Positions 1 through 5,209 of a stretch of DNA of 9,331 bases are shown piece after piece. The stretch's first letter is position 1, and each line of letters opens with the position of its first letter. The notes below the pieces were generated by a model, which had not been told where the DNA came from, made no database searches, and was given only the letters and a program-made list of their open reading frames with translations. Both the position numbers and the translations under genes were made by a program. This DNA comes from an uncultured Clostridia bacterium (GTDB taxonomy: Bacteria; Bacillota; Clostridia; Oscillospirales; Oscillospiraceae), in the NCBI GenBank assembly GCA_946539175.1, contig CAMNHH010000090.1:1-9331 (forward strand). Direction: 5' to 3'.

Positions 1-495
1 CCAGTCGTTGGGGATGCGGAAGCGGGTCCGCATCAGCTTGATCAGCTGGGCCGCGGACACGTCGGCGTCCCAGTCGTTCTGCCGCAGGAAGCTGCGGAAG
101 TAGGTGTTCCAGGTATCGGAATAGCTGGTGGTCTCGTATTCGTAGGGCTTTTCCCGGGTGACGGGCAGGTGGTCGGTGTATTCGATTTCCAGCTCCCGGC
201 ACAGCCGAGACAGCTGCCGCAGGCTCTCGTTGGGATTATCGGAGTTAAACAGGGCGTAGCCTGTGATGATCAGATTGTAGCTGGCCCGGTTGGAAACCAG
301 AACGTTTCCGTTCCGGTCCAGAATCTCGCCCCGGGCCGCGGTGACCCGGGTATCGTAGGTATAGGTTCCCGTGCTGCTGTTGGTCTGACGGGGGTTCACC
401 ACCTGGAGCTGGATCAGCCGGTAGACGAACACCCCGATCAGCAGGCCGAACACCGTGAGAAACAGGCCCAGCCGCAGCTTCATATTATAATGCAT
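1..495 (-). CDS. mrdA: Penicillin-binding protein 2 (class B transpeptidase), N-terminal part, cut by window edge
   Basis: This is the start of a class B penicillin-binding protein that would cross-link peptidoglycan during sidewall elongation, anchored in the membrane and acting outside the cell. About 165 codons are present and the reading frame is open at base 1. A hydrophobic anchor (LGLFLTVFGLLIGVFVY) follows the basic start. It is followed by the hallmark dimerisation-domain motif ARGEILDRNGNVL, then ASYNLIITG; the catalytic SxxK, SxN and KTG motifs lie beyond the window. Position directly after mreD supports MrdA rather than a division or sporulation PBP. The start is ambiguous: in-frame ATGs lie at 498, 495 and 483. 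I chose 495 because GGGGTG sits about 8 nt upstream, which overlaps the end of mreD by 11 bp; ATG at 483 begins 1 nt after the mreD stop. Coupled translation with mreD is likely either way. Confidence 0.9.
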   Translation of the reverse strand, partial: MHYNMKLRLGLFLTVFGLLIGVFVYRLIQLQVVNPRQTNSSTGTYTYDTRVTAARGEILDRNGNVLVSNRASYNLIITGYALFNSDNPNESLRQLSRLCRELEIEYTDHLPVTREKPYEYETTSYSDTWNTYFRSFLRQNDWDADVSAAQLIKLMRTRFRIPNDW

Positions 496-1021
496 CATGC
501 ACCCCGATTCTGCTGATGAGCTTCACCAGCCCGTAATGGATGGGCACGAAGACCATGGCTGCCGCCACGGCAGGCAGCAGCACCCGCCAATAGTTGGGCA
601 GGGCCACGGCCGGAGGCAGGATCAGCTTGAACGCAAAGATCACGGAGGCGTCCAGCAGGGTGACGGCCAGACAGCACAGGGCTGTGGGGAAGAAGCGCAG
701 CGTCAGCACCGCCCGGCACAGCACCGCTGCCAGCATGGCCCCCACCGGTACCACCGCCACGGAGAGATTGCCGAAGTCCGCCCCGGAAAGGCACCAGAGC
801 AGGGCCGCCAGGATGGAATAGGCCCCGCCCTTCTCCGGCCCCTCCCGGACGCAGACGCAGACGATGAGCCCGGGCAGCAGGGCCGGCTTGGAGGCCAGGC
901 CCGTGTGCTTGGACAGCACCACCGTCTGCAAAAGCAGCACCAGCAGGGTCAGAAGGCCGTAGAGGGACCACTTCAAAATCCCCAGACGCTGGAGCTTGGT
1001 CAGATGAAAATATTTGAACAT
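485..1021 (-). CDS. mreD: Rod shape-determining membrane protein MreD
   Basis: MreD is an integral membrane component of the elongasome that links MreC and the PBP2/RodA synthase to the cytoskeleton. The 178-residue product is very hydrophobic, with roughly five or six membrane segments (about residues 15-38, 46-60, 66-80, 86-105, 108-132 and 142-162), a normal size and layout for MreD. Sequence conservation in this family is low, so the call rests on hydropathy and on position between mreC and the PBP2 gene. The frame stays open upstream to an ATG at 1120. I chose 1021 because AAAGGAGG lies 7 nt before it, and because the extra 33 residues are charged and Arg-rich, unlike an MreD N terminus. 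The Shine-Dalgarno lies in the loop of a predicted hairpin (see 1024-1128). Confidence 0.88.
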   Translation of the reverse strand: MFKYFHLTKLQRLGILKWSLYGLLTLLVLLLQTVVLSKHTGLASKPALLPGLIVCVCVREGPEKGGAYSILAALLWCLSGADFGNLSVAVVPVGAMLAAVLCRAVLTLRFFPTALCCLAVTLLDASVIFAFKLILPPAVALPNYWRVLLPAVAAAMVFVPIHYGLVKLISRIGVHDAL

Positions 1022-1023
1022 GG

Positions 1024-1128
1024 GATCCCTCCTTTCCCGGGATCGGGAAGCCGCTTCGCGCGTGAAGGAACGCAGCCGGTCTTCGGCAGCGGCCTCCCGC
1101 AGCCCGGAGCGCGGGTTCATTTTCCCGC
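1024..1128 (-). promoter_or_regulatory. Structured mreC-mreD intergenic RNA enclosing the mreD ribosome binding site
   Basis: The 109-nt gap between mreC and mreD is almost filled by potential RNA structure on the transcribed strand. In transcription order there is a 5-bp hairpin just after the mreC stop (1111-1115 with 1124-1128). Next is a 12-bp stem with one G-U pair (1044-1055 with 1088-1099) closing a three-way junction with arms 1075-1078/1084-1087 and 1060-1063/1070-1073. Last is a 6-bp GATCCC/GGGATC hairpin (1024-1029 with 1039-1044) whose 9-nt loop holds most of the mreD Shine-Dalgarno. The pairings are direct observations; a regulatory role is inference. It could instead be a processing site or a repeat relic. 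Confidence 0.45.
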
Positions 1129-1130
1129 AG

Positions 1131-1961
1131 TTACTGGTTCTCGTATTCGGTAATGATAAACACCTGCTCCAGGTCGTCCAGCTCGGCGGCGGGTTTCAGC
1201 AGGGCGTATTTGGCCACGCCGGTCTGGTCGAAGTCCGCGTCGGTGATGTAGCCGATGATCAGGCCCCGGGGATAGACGGTGGAGCCGGTGGTCAGCACCT
1301 GGTCGTTGTTCCGCAGCACCGAGTCCGTGGGCAGATAGTTCATCCGCAGCAGACCCTCGGAGCCGGTGGCCAGCGCCCCCTCCACCACGCCGTTGTAGCC
1401 GGTGGAGGCCACGGTGGCGGAAATGCCCAGAGAAGAGTCCAGCACCGTGGTGACGGTGGCCCAGTTGGGGCCCACGTCGGTGACCAGTCCCACCACCTGA
1501 CCGTACTCGGTGATGGCCACCATATTGGTCCGGATGCCGGAGTTGGTGCCCTTGCCGATGGTGAAGGCAGATTTCCAGCTGCTGTCCACCCAGGAGATGA
1601 TATAGGCCGAGACCCTTTGATAATCCTCGTGCTCCTGGGACAGGCCCAGAAGCTGGTGCAGCCGCTCGTTCTCCCGCTGGAGGGCGTCGGCGGTCCGCAC
1701 GTCCTCCTCCATGGCGATGATCTTCCGCTTCAGCTCCTCGTTCTCCGCCTGCAGGGATTCATAGCGGAACACGTAGTCGTAGTAGCGCTCCACCTGCCGC
1801 ACCAGGGTGCTGGCCGCGGAGCGGAAGGGGGTCAGAGCCGTCTGGATCAGGCTCTCCCCGGGACGGCCCCGGTTCACCGCCGCGGTGATGGTCAGAAGTC
1901 CCGCCAGCAGCACCGCGACGACGATGAGCCATTTGGTTTTGGCGGATAAGTGTTTTTTCAT
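1131..1961 (-). CDS. mreC: Rod shape-determining protein MreC
   Basis: MreC is a bitopic membrane protein whose outer domain binds and activates PBP2 within the Rod complex. The 276-residue product has the standard layout: a basic start, one membrane segment (residues 11-29), a heptad-like coiled coil (about 62-107, LQAENEELKRKI and LQRENERLHQLLGL), then the extracytoplasmic beta-barrel domain. Family-like signatures include GYNGVVEG (188-195), TTGSTVYPRGLIIGYI (224-239) and a C-terminal KPAAELDDLEQVFII. AGGAG lies about 8 nt before the ATG. It follows maf by 42 nt, which suggests one transcript. That gap contains a CCGGC/GCCGG inverted repeat (1976-1980 with 1992-1996) of unclear meaning. 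Length and architecture are normal for the family. Confidence 0.95.
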   Translation of the reverse strand: MKKHLSAKTKWLIVVAVLLAGLLTITAAVNRGRPGESLIQTALTPFRSAASTLVRQVERYYDYVFRYESLQAENEELKRKIIAMEEDVRTADALQRENERLHQLLGLSQEHEDYQRVSAYIISWVDSSWKSAFTIGKGTNSGIRTNMVAITEYGQVVGLVTDVGPNWATVTTVLDSSLGISATVASTGYNGVVEGALATGSEGLLRMNYLPTDSVLRNNDQVLTTGSTVYPRGLIIGYITDADFDQTGVAKYALLKPAAELDDLEQVFIITEYENQ

Positions 1962-2003
1962 AAGATACTCCTACTCCGGCATCGAACGCCAGCCGGTCTG
2001 CCC

Positions 2004-2633
2004 TTATGGGGAAGGCGCGGAAAGCGGGTCGATCCCATATCGCTTCAAGGCCTGGGCCAGGGCGCAGACCGGCAGGCCCATGACGGTGAAATAATCCCCC
2101 CGGATGCCCTCCACCAGCATGGCCCCCCGGCCCTGGATGCCGTAGGCTCCGGCCTTGTCCATGGGCTCGCCGGTGGCCACGTAGGCGGTGATCTCCGCCT
2201 CGCCCAAGGGCCGGAATTTCACAAAGGTCTTTTCGCAGTGGGTCTCCGGCTCCGCCCCGCCGCCGGGGCGGTACAGGGTGAAGGCCGTGAACACCTGGTG
2301 CTCCCGGCCCGACAGGCGCCGCAGCATGGCCCTGGCCTGGGCCTCGTCGTGGGGCTTGCCCAGGATTTTGCCCTCCAGCACCACGATGGTGTCGGAAGTC
2401 AGAACCAGTTCCTCAGGCCGGGCAGCAAGCTCCCGCGCCGCCTCCCCAGCCGATAGAAGGCGCCGCGCCACGGCCCTGGCCTTGGCCTCGCAGATCCGGC
2501 GGACGGAGGCCTCCGGATCCTCGGTCTCGTATTTCGTTTCGTCGATCTCGGCGGTCAGGACCCGGAATTCCAGACCCATCCGCTCCAGCAGCTCCCGCCG
2601 CCTGGGCGACTGGGAGCCAAGTATCAGTTCCAT
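2004..2633 (-). CDS. maf: Maf family nucleoside triphosphate pyrophosphatase
   Basis: Maf proteins hydrolyse non-canonical or pyrimidine nucleoside triphosphates to monophosphates and pyrophosphate in the cytoplasm; Bacillus Maf is also linked to septum formation. The 209-residue product carries the family motifs in order: LGSQSPRRRELL (5-16), the catalytic-region SDTIV (80-84), GKP (92-94), YVATGEPMDKAGAYGIQG (151-168) and GDYFTVMGLP (179-188). The pattern suggests the dTTP/UTP-preferring YhdE-like branch, which is inference. The frame opens upstream to 2702, but ATG 2633 is preferred because GAGGT lies about 7 nt before it and the protein begins exactly at the conserved MELILGSQSPRR. Location just upstream of mreC matches a widely conserved Firmicutes arrangement. 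Confidence 0.95.
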   Translation of the reverse strand: MELILGSQSPRRRELLERMGLEFRVLTAEIDETKYETEDPEASVRRICEAKARAVARRLLSAGEAARELAARPEELVLTSDTIVVLEGKILGKPHDEAQARAMLRRLSGREHQVFTAFTLYRPGGGAEPETHCEKTFVKFRPLGEAEITAYVATGEPMDKAGAYGIQGRGAMLVEGIRGDYFTVMGLPVCALAQALKRYGIDPLSAPSP

Positions 2634-2649
2634 GACAAACCTCTTTTTT

Positions 2650-2734
2650 CGTGAAGCCCGCAGCGTTTCGGTATGTTTCAAATCCGAACCATCCCATTGC
2701 ACTCCGTCGCGCCGCGACGCCGCGGCTCTTCACG
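2650..2734. repeat. Palindromic, structured repeat-like element between the U32 gene and maf
   Basis: The 114-nt gap upstream of maf contains an 85-nt unit bounded by a perfect 7-bp inverted repeat, CGTGAAG (2650-2656) and CTTCACG (2728-2734). Inside are a perfect 6-bp GC hairpin with a 4-nt loop (2711-2716 with 2721-2726) and a 5-bp TTCGG/CCGAA stem (2667-2671 with 2684-2688). Closed ends with internal arms resemble a small dispersed palindromic element or non-autonomous miniature element. No flanking target duplication is evident. There is no U-run suited to an intrinsic terminator after the closing stem except six Us overlapping the maf leader, which reads AAAAAA on the transcribed strand, so it is not a terminator for this operon. 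Confidence 0.5.
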
Positions 2735-2747
2735 TTTCTCGTTTTGC

Positions 2748-4832
2748 TTATTCCACGCCCCGGTAGTACAGTCCCCTGGTGCAGGAGCCGGGATCGAAGA
2801 CGGCGCTGCCCCGGAGGGCGGCGATCACGGCGTCCACCTCCATGGGGTTTTCGGTGGTAAACTGGACCCGCAGGGCCCAGAGGCCCAGACTCCGCAGCTC
2901 CGGCAGCTTGTCCAGCAGGTACAGCTTCTTGCCGTTGTAGATGACGCTGCGGCAGCAATCCTGATCCGGCAGGACCCGGAACTCCTCGCCCCTCCGGTCC
3001 ACCAGCTTGGTGGTGCCGGTGTGGCAGCTGCAGCGGCCGGTGCGGTTTTTGATGACGCAGTTTTCCGTCAGCATCAGGGGCAGACGCCCGTAGGCCAGCA
3101 GCTCCGTGGGCAGGGGCTTGGACAGATCTCGGATCCGGGGCAGGGTCAGCTCAAAGCTGACGGTGGCGCTCTCCAGGCCGAGACCCTTCGCCACGCTCAT
3201 GGAGCGGGAATTGAAGAGATTCAGACCGTAGTCCCCGCAGACGGCGAAGCCCCGGGAACGGGCCAGGGCAATGTGGCCCAGATTGCCACAGAGGGCCGTC
3301 CGGACCCCCAGGCTGTGGGCCCGGTCCAGGGCCGCCAGCACGCCCTCGCTCTCGCAGTCCCGGATCACCCGGGGCAGCACCGGGGTCAGCTCCGTCTGCT
3401 CCGGCACCCGGCTGATCCAGTCGGTGTCACCCTTGAACATGGACAGCGGCACGTAGAGCCGGGCCGGGCGCATGGCCAGCAGCTTCGGGGTCAGCTGCTG
3501 GAGATTCAGGATCCCCACGGTCCAGCGGGGCGGCTTGGCTGGGCCGGGATAGTGCTTGACCGGGGAATAGGAGTTCAGCTCCCGGTCCCGCTGGCGGCCC
3601 CGCACCGCGGTGAGATGGGCCAGCAGCTCCCGGCGCATGGCGTTGACGGCGGCGGCGGAGAGGCTCAGCCCCGGCTCCACCACGCTCTTGGTCTCCAGGC
3701 AGCGGTAGGGGGTTCCCCCGGTCTTGGCCAGCCGCTCCGCCAGGGCCTCCTGGGTCAGGGGCCGGGACAGGGCGTCCTGGGGGACGGGCCCCTCCGTTTT
3801 GCAGAGGTTGCCCAGATCGTCCTCCACCGCCAGCATGGCGTTTTGCCGCCGCTTCACCACGGCGTAAAAGCGCACGGGCACCAGGGGGGCCTCGGTGTTC
3901 TCATAGGCGGCCCTGGCTCTTTGCAGCAGCTCCTTGTTCTCCCGCTCCTTCTGACGGGTGCCGAACATCTCCGGGCCGGTGCGGCCCAGATAGTAGCCCT
4001 GGGTGAAGCCCTGCCGGGAGAAGACCTCCCGCAGATCCTGCATATCCGCCTCCGACACCGGCTCGCCGTCGATGGCGGCCCGGTAGAGCCGGGTGGCCAC
4101 GGCCACATACTCCGGCCGCTTCATGCGGCCCTCGATCTTCACGGAGGCCACGCCCATCTGCTGCAGCTCGCCCACGTAGTCGATCAGGCAGTTGTCCTTC
4201 AGACTCAGCGGGTACTTGTCCTCATAGCGGCCGTAGCCGTAGGCCAGGCGGCAGGGCTGGGCGCACTGGCCCCGGTTGCCGGAGCGGGTCCCCACCACGG
4301 CGGAGAACCAGCACTGGCCGGAGTGGCACATGCACAGGGCCCCGTGGACGAAGACCTCGATCTCGATGGGGCTGTTGCGGCAGATATAGGCGATGTCCTC
4401 CCGGCTCAGCTCCCGGGCCAGCACCACCCGGCTCATGCCCATGGCGGCGGCCCGCAGAACGCCGTCCAGGGAGTGGATGGACATCTGCGTGGAGGCGTGG
4501 ATGGGAACCTCGGGGGCCATCTGCCGCAGCAGGGACACCAGCCCCAGGTCCTGGACAATGAAGGCGTCCACCCCGGCCTTCACCGCGGCGGTGATGGTCT
4601 GGGCCGCCTGCTCCAGCTCCCGGTCCGTCACCAGGGTATTCAGGGTCAGATGGACCTGGACCCCCCGAACATGGCAGTAACGCACGGCGTCCGGCAGCTC
4701 GTCCAAGCTAAAGTTCTTGGCGTTCTGTCGGGCGTTGAAGGGGCCGGAGCCCAGATAAACGGCGTTGGCGCCGCTCTGGACCGCCGCGCGGAGGGCGTCC
4801 ATGGAGCCGGCGGGAGCAAGCAATTCCAGCAT
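2748..4832 (-). CDS. U32 family peptidase-like protein, long form with DUF3656-type C-terminal region (RlhA/YhbU relatives)
   Basis: Long U32 proteins are annotated as collagenase-like peptidases, but several relatives (RlhA, TrhP) hydroxylate RNA, so an RNA-modification role is at least as likely as proteolysis. The 694-residue product starts with a TIM-barrel-like LELLAPAGSMDALRAAVQSGANAVYLG. It contains HASTQMSI (112-119) and the U32 signature EVFVHGALCMCHSGQCWFS followed by GNRGQCAQPC. Cys167, Cys169, Cys174, Cys190 and Cys194 could bind an Fe-S cluster. A second cysteine group (Cys592, Cys601, Cys603, Cys626, Cys627) lies in a C-terminal barrel-like region (ENCVIKN, CSCHTG, DQDCC). The start at 4832 is set by GAGGT 8 nt upstream; the more upstream ATG at 4877 overlaps the -10 box. 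It is the first gene after a strong promoter and probably heads the maf-mreC-mreD-mrdA transcript. RlhA is the closest named match I can suggest, but the assignment is not certain. Confidence 0.9.
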   Translation of the reverse strand: MLELLAPAGSMDALRAAVQSGANAVYLGSGPFNARQNAKNFSLDELPDAVRYCHVRGVQVHLTLNTLVTDRELEQAAQTITAAVKAGVDAFIVQDLGLVSLLRQMAPEVPIHASTQMSIHSLDGVLRAAAMGMSRVVLARELSREDIAYICRNSPIEIEVFVHGALCMCHSGQCWFSAVVGTRSGNRGQCAQPCRLAYGYGRYEDKYPLSLKDNCLIDYVGELQQMGVASVKIEGRMKRPEYVAVATRLYRAAIDGEPVSEADMQDLREVFSRQGFTQGYYLGRTGPEMFGTRQKERENKELLQRARAAYENTEAPLVPVRFYAVVKRRQNAMLAVEDDLGNLCKTEGPVPQDALSRPLTQEALAERLAKTGGTPYRCLETKSVVEPGLSLSAAAVNAMRRELLAHLTAVRGRQRDRELNSYSPVKHYPGPAKPPRWTVGILNLQQLTPKLLAMRPARLYVPLSMFKGDTDWISRVPEQTELTPVLPRVIRDCESEGVLAALDRAHSLGVRTALCGNLGHIALARSRGFAVCGDYGLNLFNSRSMSVAKGLGLESATVSFELTLPRIRDLSKPLPTELLAYGRLPLMLTENCVIKNRTGRCSCHTGTTKLVDRRGEEFRVLPDQDCCRSVIYNGKKLYLLDKLPELRSLGLWALRVQFTTENPMEVDAVIAALRGSAVFDPGSCTRGLYYRGVE

Positions 4833-4875
4833 ATCGAAAACCTCGGAAGGAAATGATCCATACAAATGGGAATTC

Positions 4876-4904
4876 ATTATAACAGACCGGATCCGAAATT
4901 TCCA
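4876..4904 (-). promoter_or_regulatory. Extended -10 sigma-A promoter for the U32-maf-mre operon
   Basis: On the minus strand a perfect TATAAT (4876-4881) is preceded by TGT, forming an extended -10. TGGAAA (4899-4904, four of six matches to TTGACA) sits 17 bp upstream. Transcription would begin near 4868, giving a leader of about 36 nt that includes the GAGGT ribosome binding site of the U32 gene. This is the best promoter in the window and the only clear one upstream of the five-gene left block. Confidence 0.75.
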
Positions 4905-5044
4905 TAGCAAAGCGAACTTTCCGTCAGGAAAAATTTTCCGCCCTTCGGCATTTTTACGGAGAAGTTACAGTTCGACATTCTTTTTCCGGCACCACAAGGG
5001 ATAGATTTTTGGGTGACATAATCCCCCAAAATAACCGAGGCCCC

Positions 5045-5167
5045 CCGGTGGAAATCCCGGAAGTTGTCCACATTTTCCACCGGCTTTTCCACCGTCGTCC
5101 GGTTTTTCCACAGGAGAAAGCCGTCGAAAAATCGGGTATTCTCAGAAAAATTTGTGGGTTTTCCACA
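5045..5167 (+). promoter_or_regulatory. Cluster of DnaA-box-like 9-mers
   Basis: Five same-orientation 9-mers resemble the DnaA box consensus TTWTNCACA. TTTTCCACA at 5104-5112 and 5159-5167 match fully. TTGTCCACA (5064-5072), TTTTCCACC (5073-5081) and TTTTCCACC (5085-5093) each have one mismatch. The first two abut, and the second and third are 12 bp apart start to start, giving a short tandem repeat. A divergent near-match (ATTTCCACC on the minus strand) lies at 5047-5055. The cluster is about 140-290 bp upstream of the U32 operon promoter. Sequence match is direct; DnaA binding is inference. No dnaA or dnaN gene is in the window. Confidence 0.5.
5146..5167 (-). terminator. Possible weak intrinsic terminator after cca
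   Basis: On the minus strand, TGTGG (5163-5167) pairs with CCACA (5153-5157) around a 5-nt loop, followed by AATTTTT (5146-5152). The stem has only 5 bp, so termination would be inefficient. It lies 43 nt beyond the cca stop codon, the expected place for the end of the right-hand block. The same bases form one of the DnaA-box-like sites, so the pairing may be incidental. Confidence 0.3.
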
Positions 5168-5209
5168 GCCCTGGAAATCCCCGCCGATTTCTGTCGGCAG
5201 GCCTCCGCA

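Larger units (their letters stand above)
4833..5209. other. 377-nt intergenic region between cca and the U32-maf-mre operon
   Basis: No protein-coding sequence is supported here; open frames on both strands lack ribosome binding sites and recognisable motifs. The region is clearly more A+T-rich than its surroundings. In minus-strand order it holds a small inverted repeat just after the cca stop (GCCGA 5183-5187 with TCGGC 5194-5198), the DnaA-box-like cluster, and a 7-bp TTTTGGG/CCCAAAA inverted repeat (5007-5013 with 5025-5031). After these come a 13-nt odd palindrome of A/T core with GG/CC ends (4927-4939) and finally the promoter of the U32 gene. Confidence 0.75.

Noticed and set aside
1022..1120. 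N-terminal extension of MreD from an ATG at 1120
   Set aside because: The added residues are charged and unlike MreD, while a strong AAAGGAGG precedes the ATG at 1021.
2673..4856. Very long plus-strand open frame (727 codons) opposite the U32 gene, and similar long plus-strand frames at 5009-6700, 6697-7905 and 1014-1949
   Set aside because: They lie antisense to genes with clear family motifs, read as Gly/His/Gln/Pro-rich strings, and arise from GC-biased codon positions. No ribosome binding sites or motifs support them.
4833..4910. Upstream starts of the U32 gene at 4910 or 4877
   Set aside because: ATG 4877 overlaps the -10 TATAAT and 4910 lies upstream of the promoter. The conserved LELLAPAGS begins at 4832 with a GAGGT site.
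5007..5031. TTTTGGG/CCCAAAA inverted repeat as an intrinsic terminator
   Set aside because: On neither strand is the stem followed by a run of T; the A/T tracts are in the wrong order for a terminator.
5045..5167. Chromosomal replication origin
   Set aside because: DnaA-like boxes are present, but there is no dnaA, dnaN or other origin-linked gene in the window and no obvious AT-rich unwinding tract adjacent. A DnaA-binding accessory site is the most that can be proposed.
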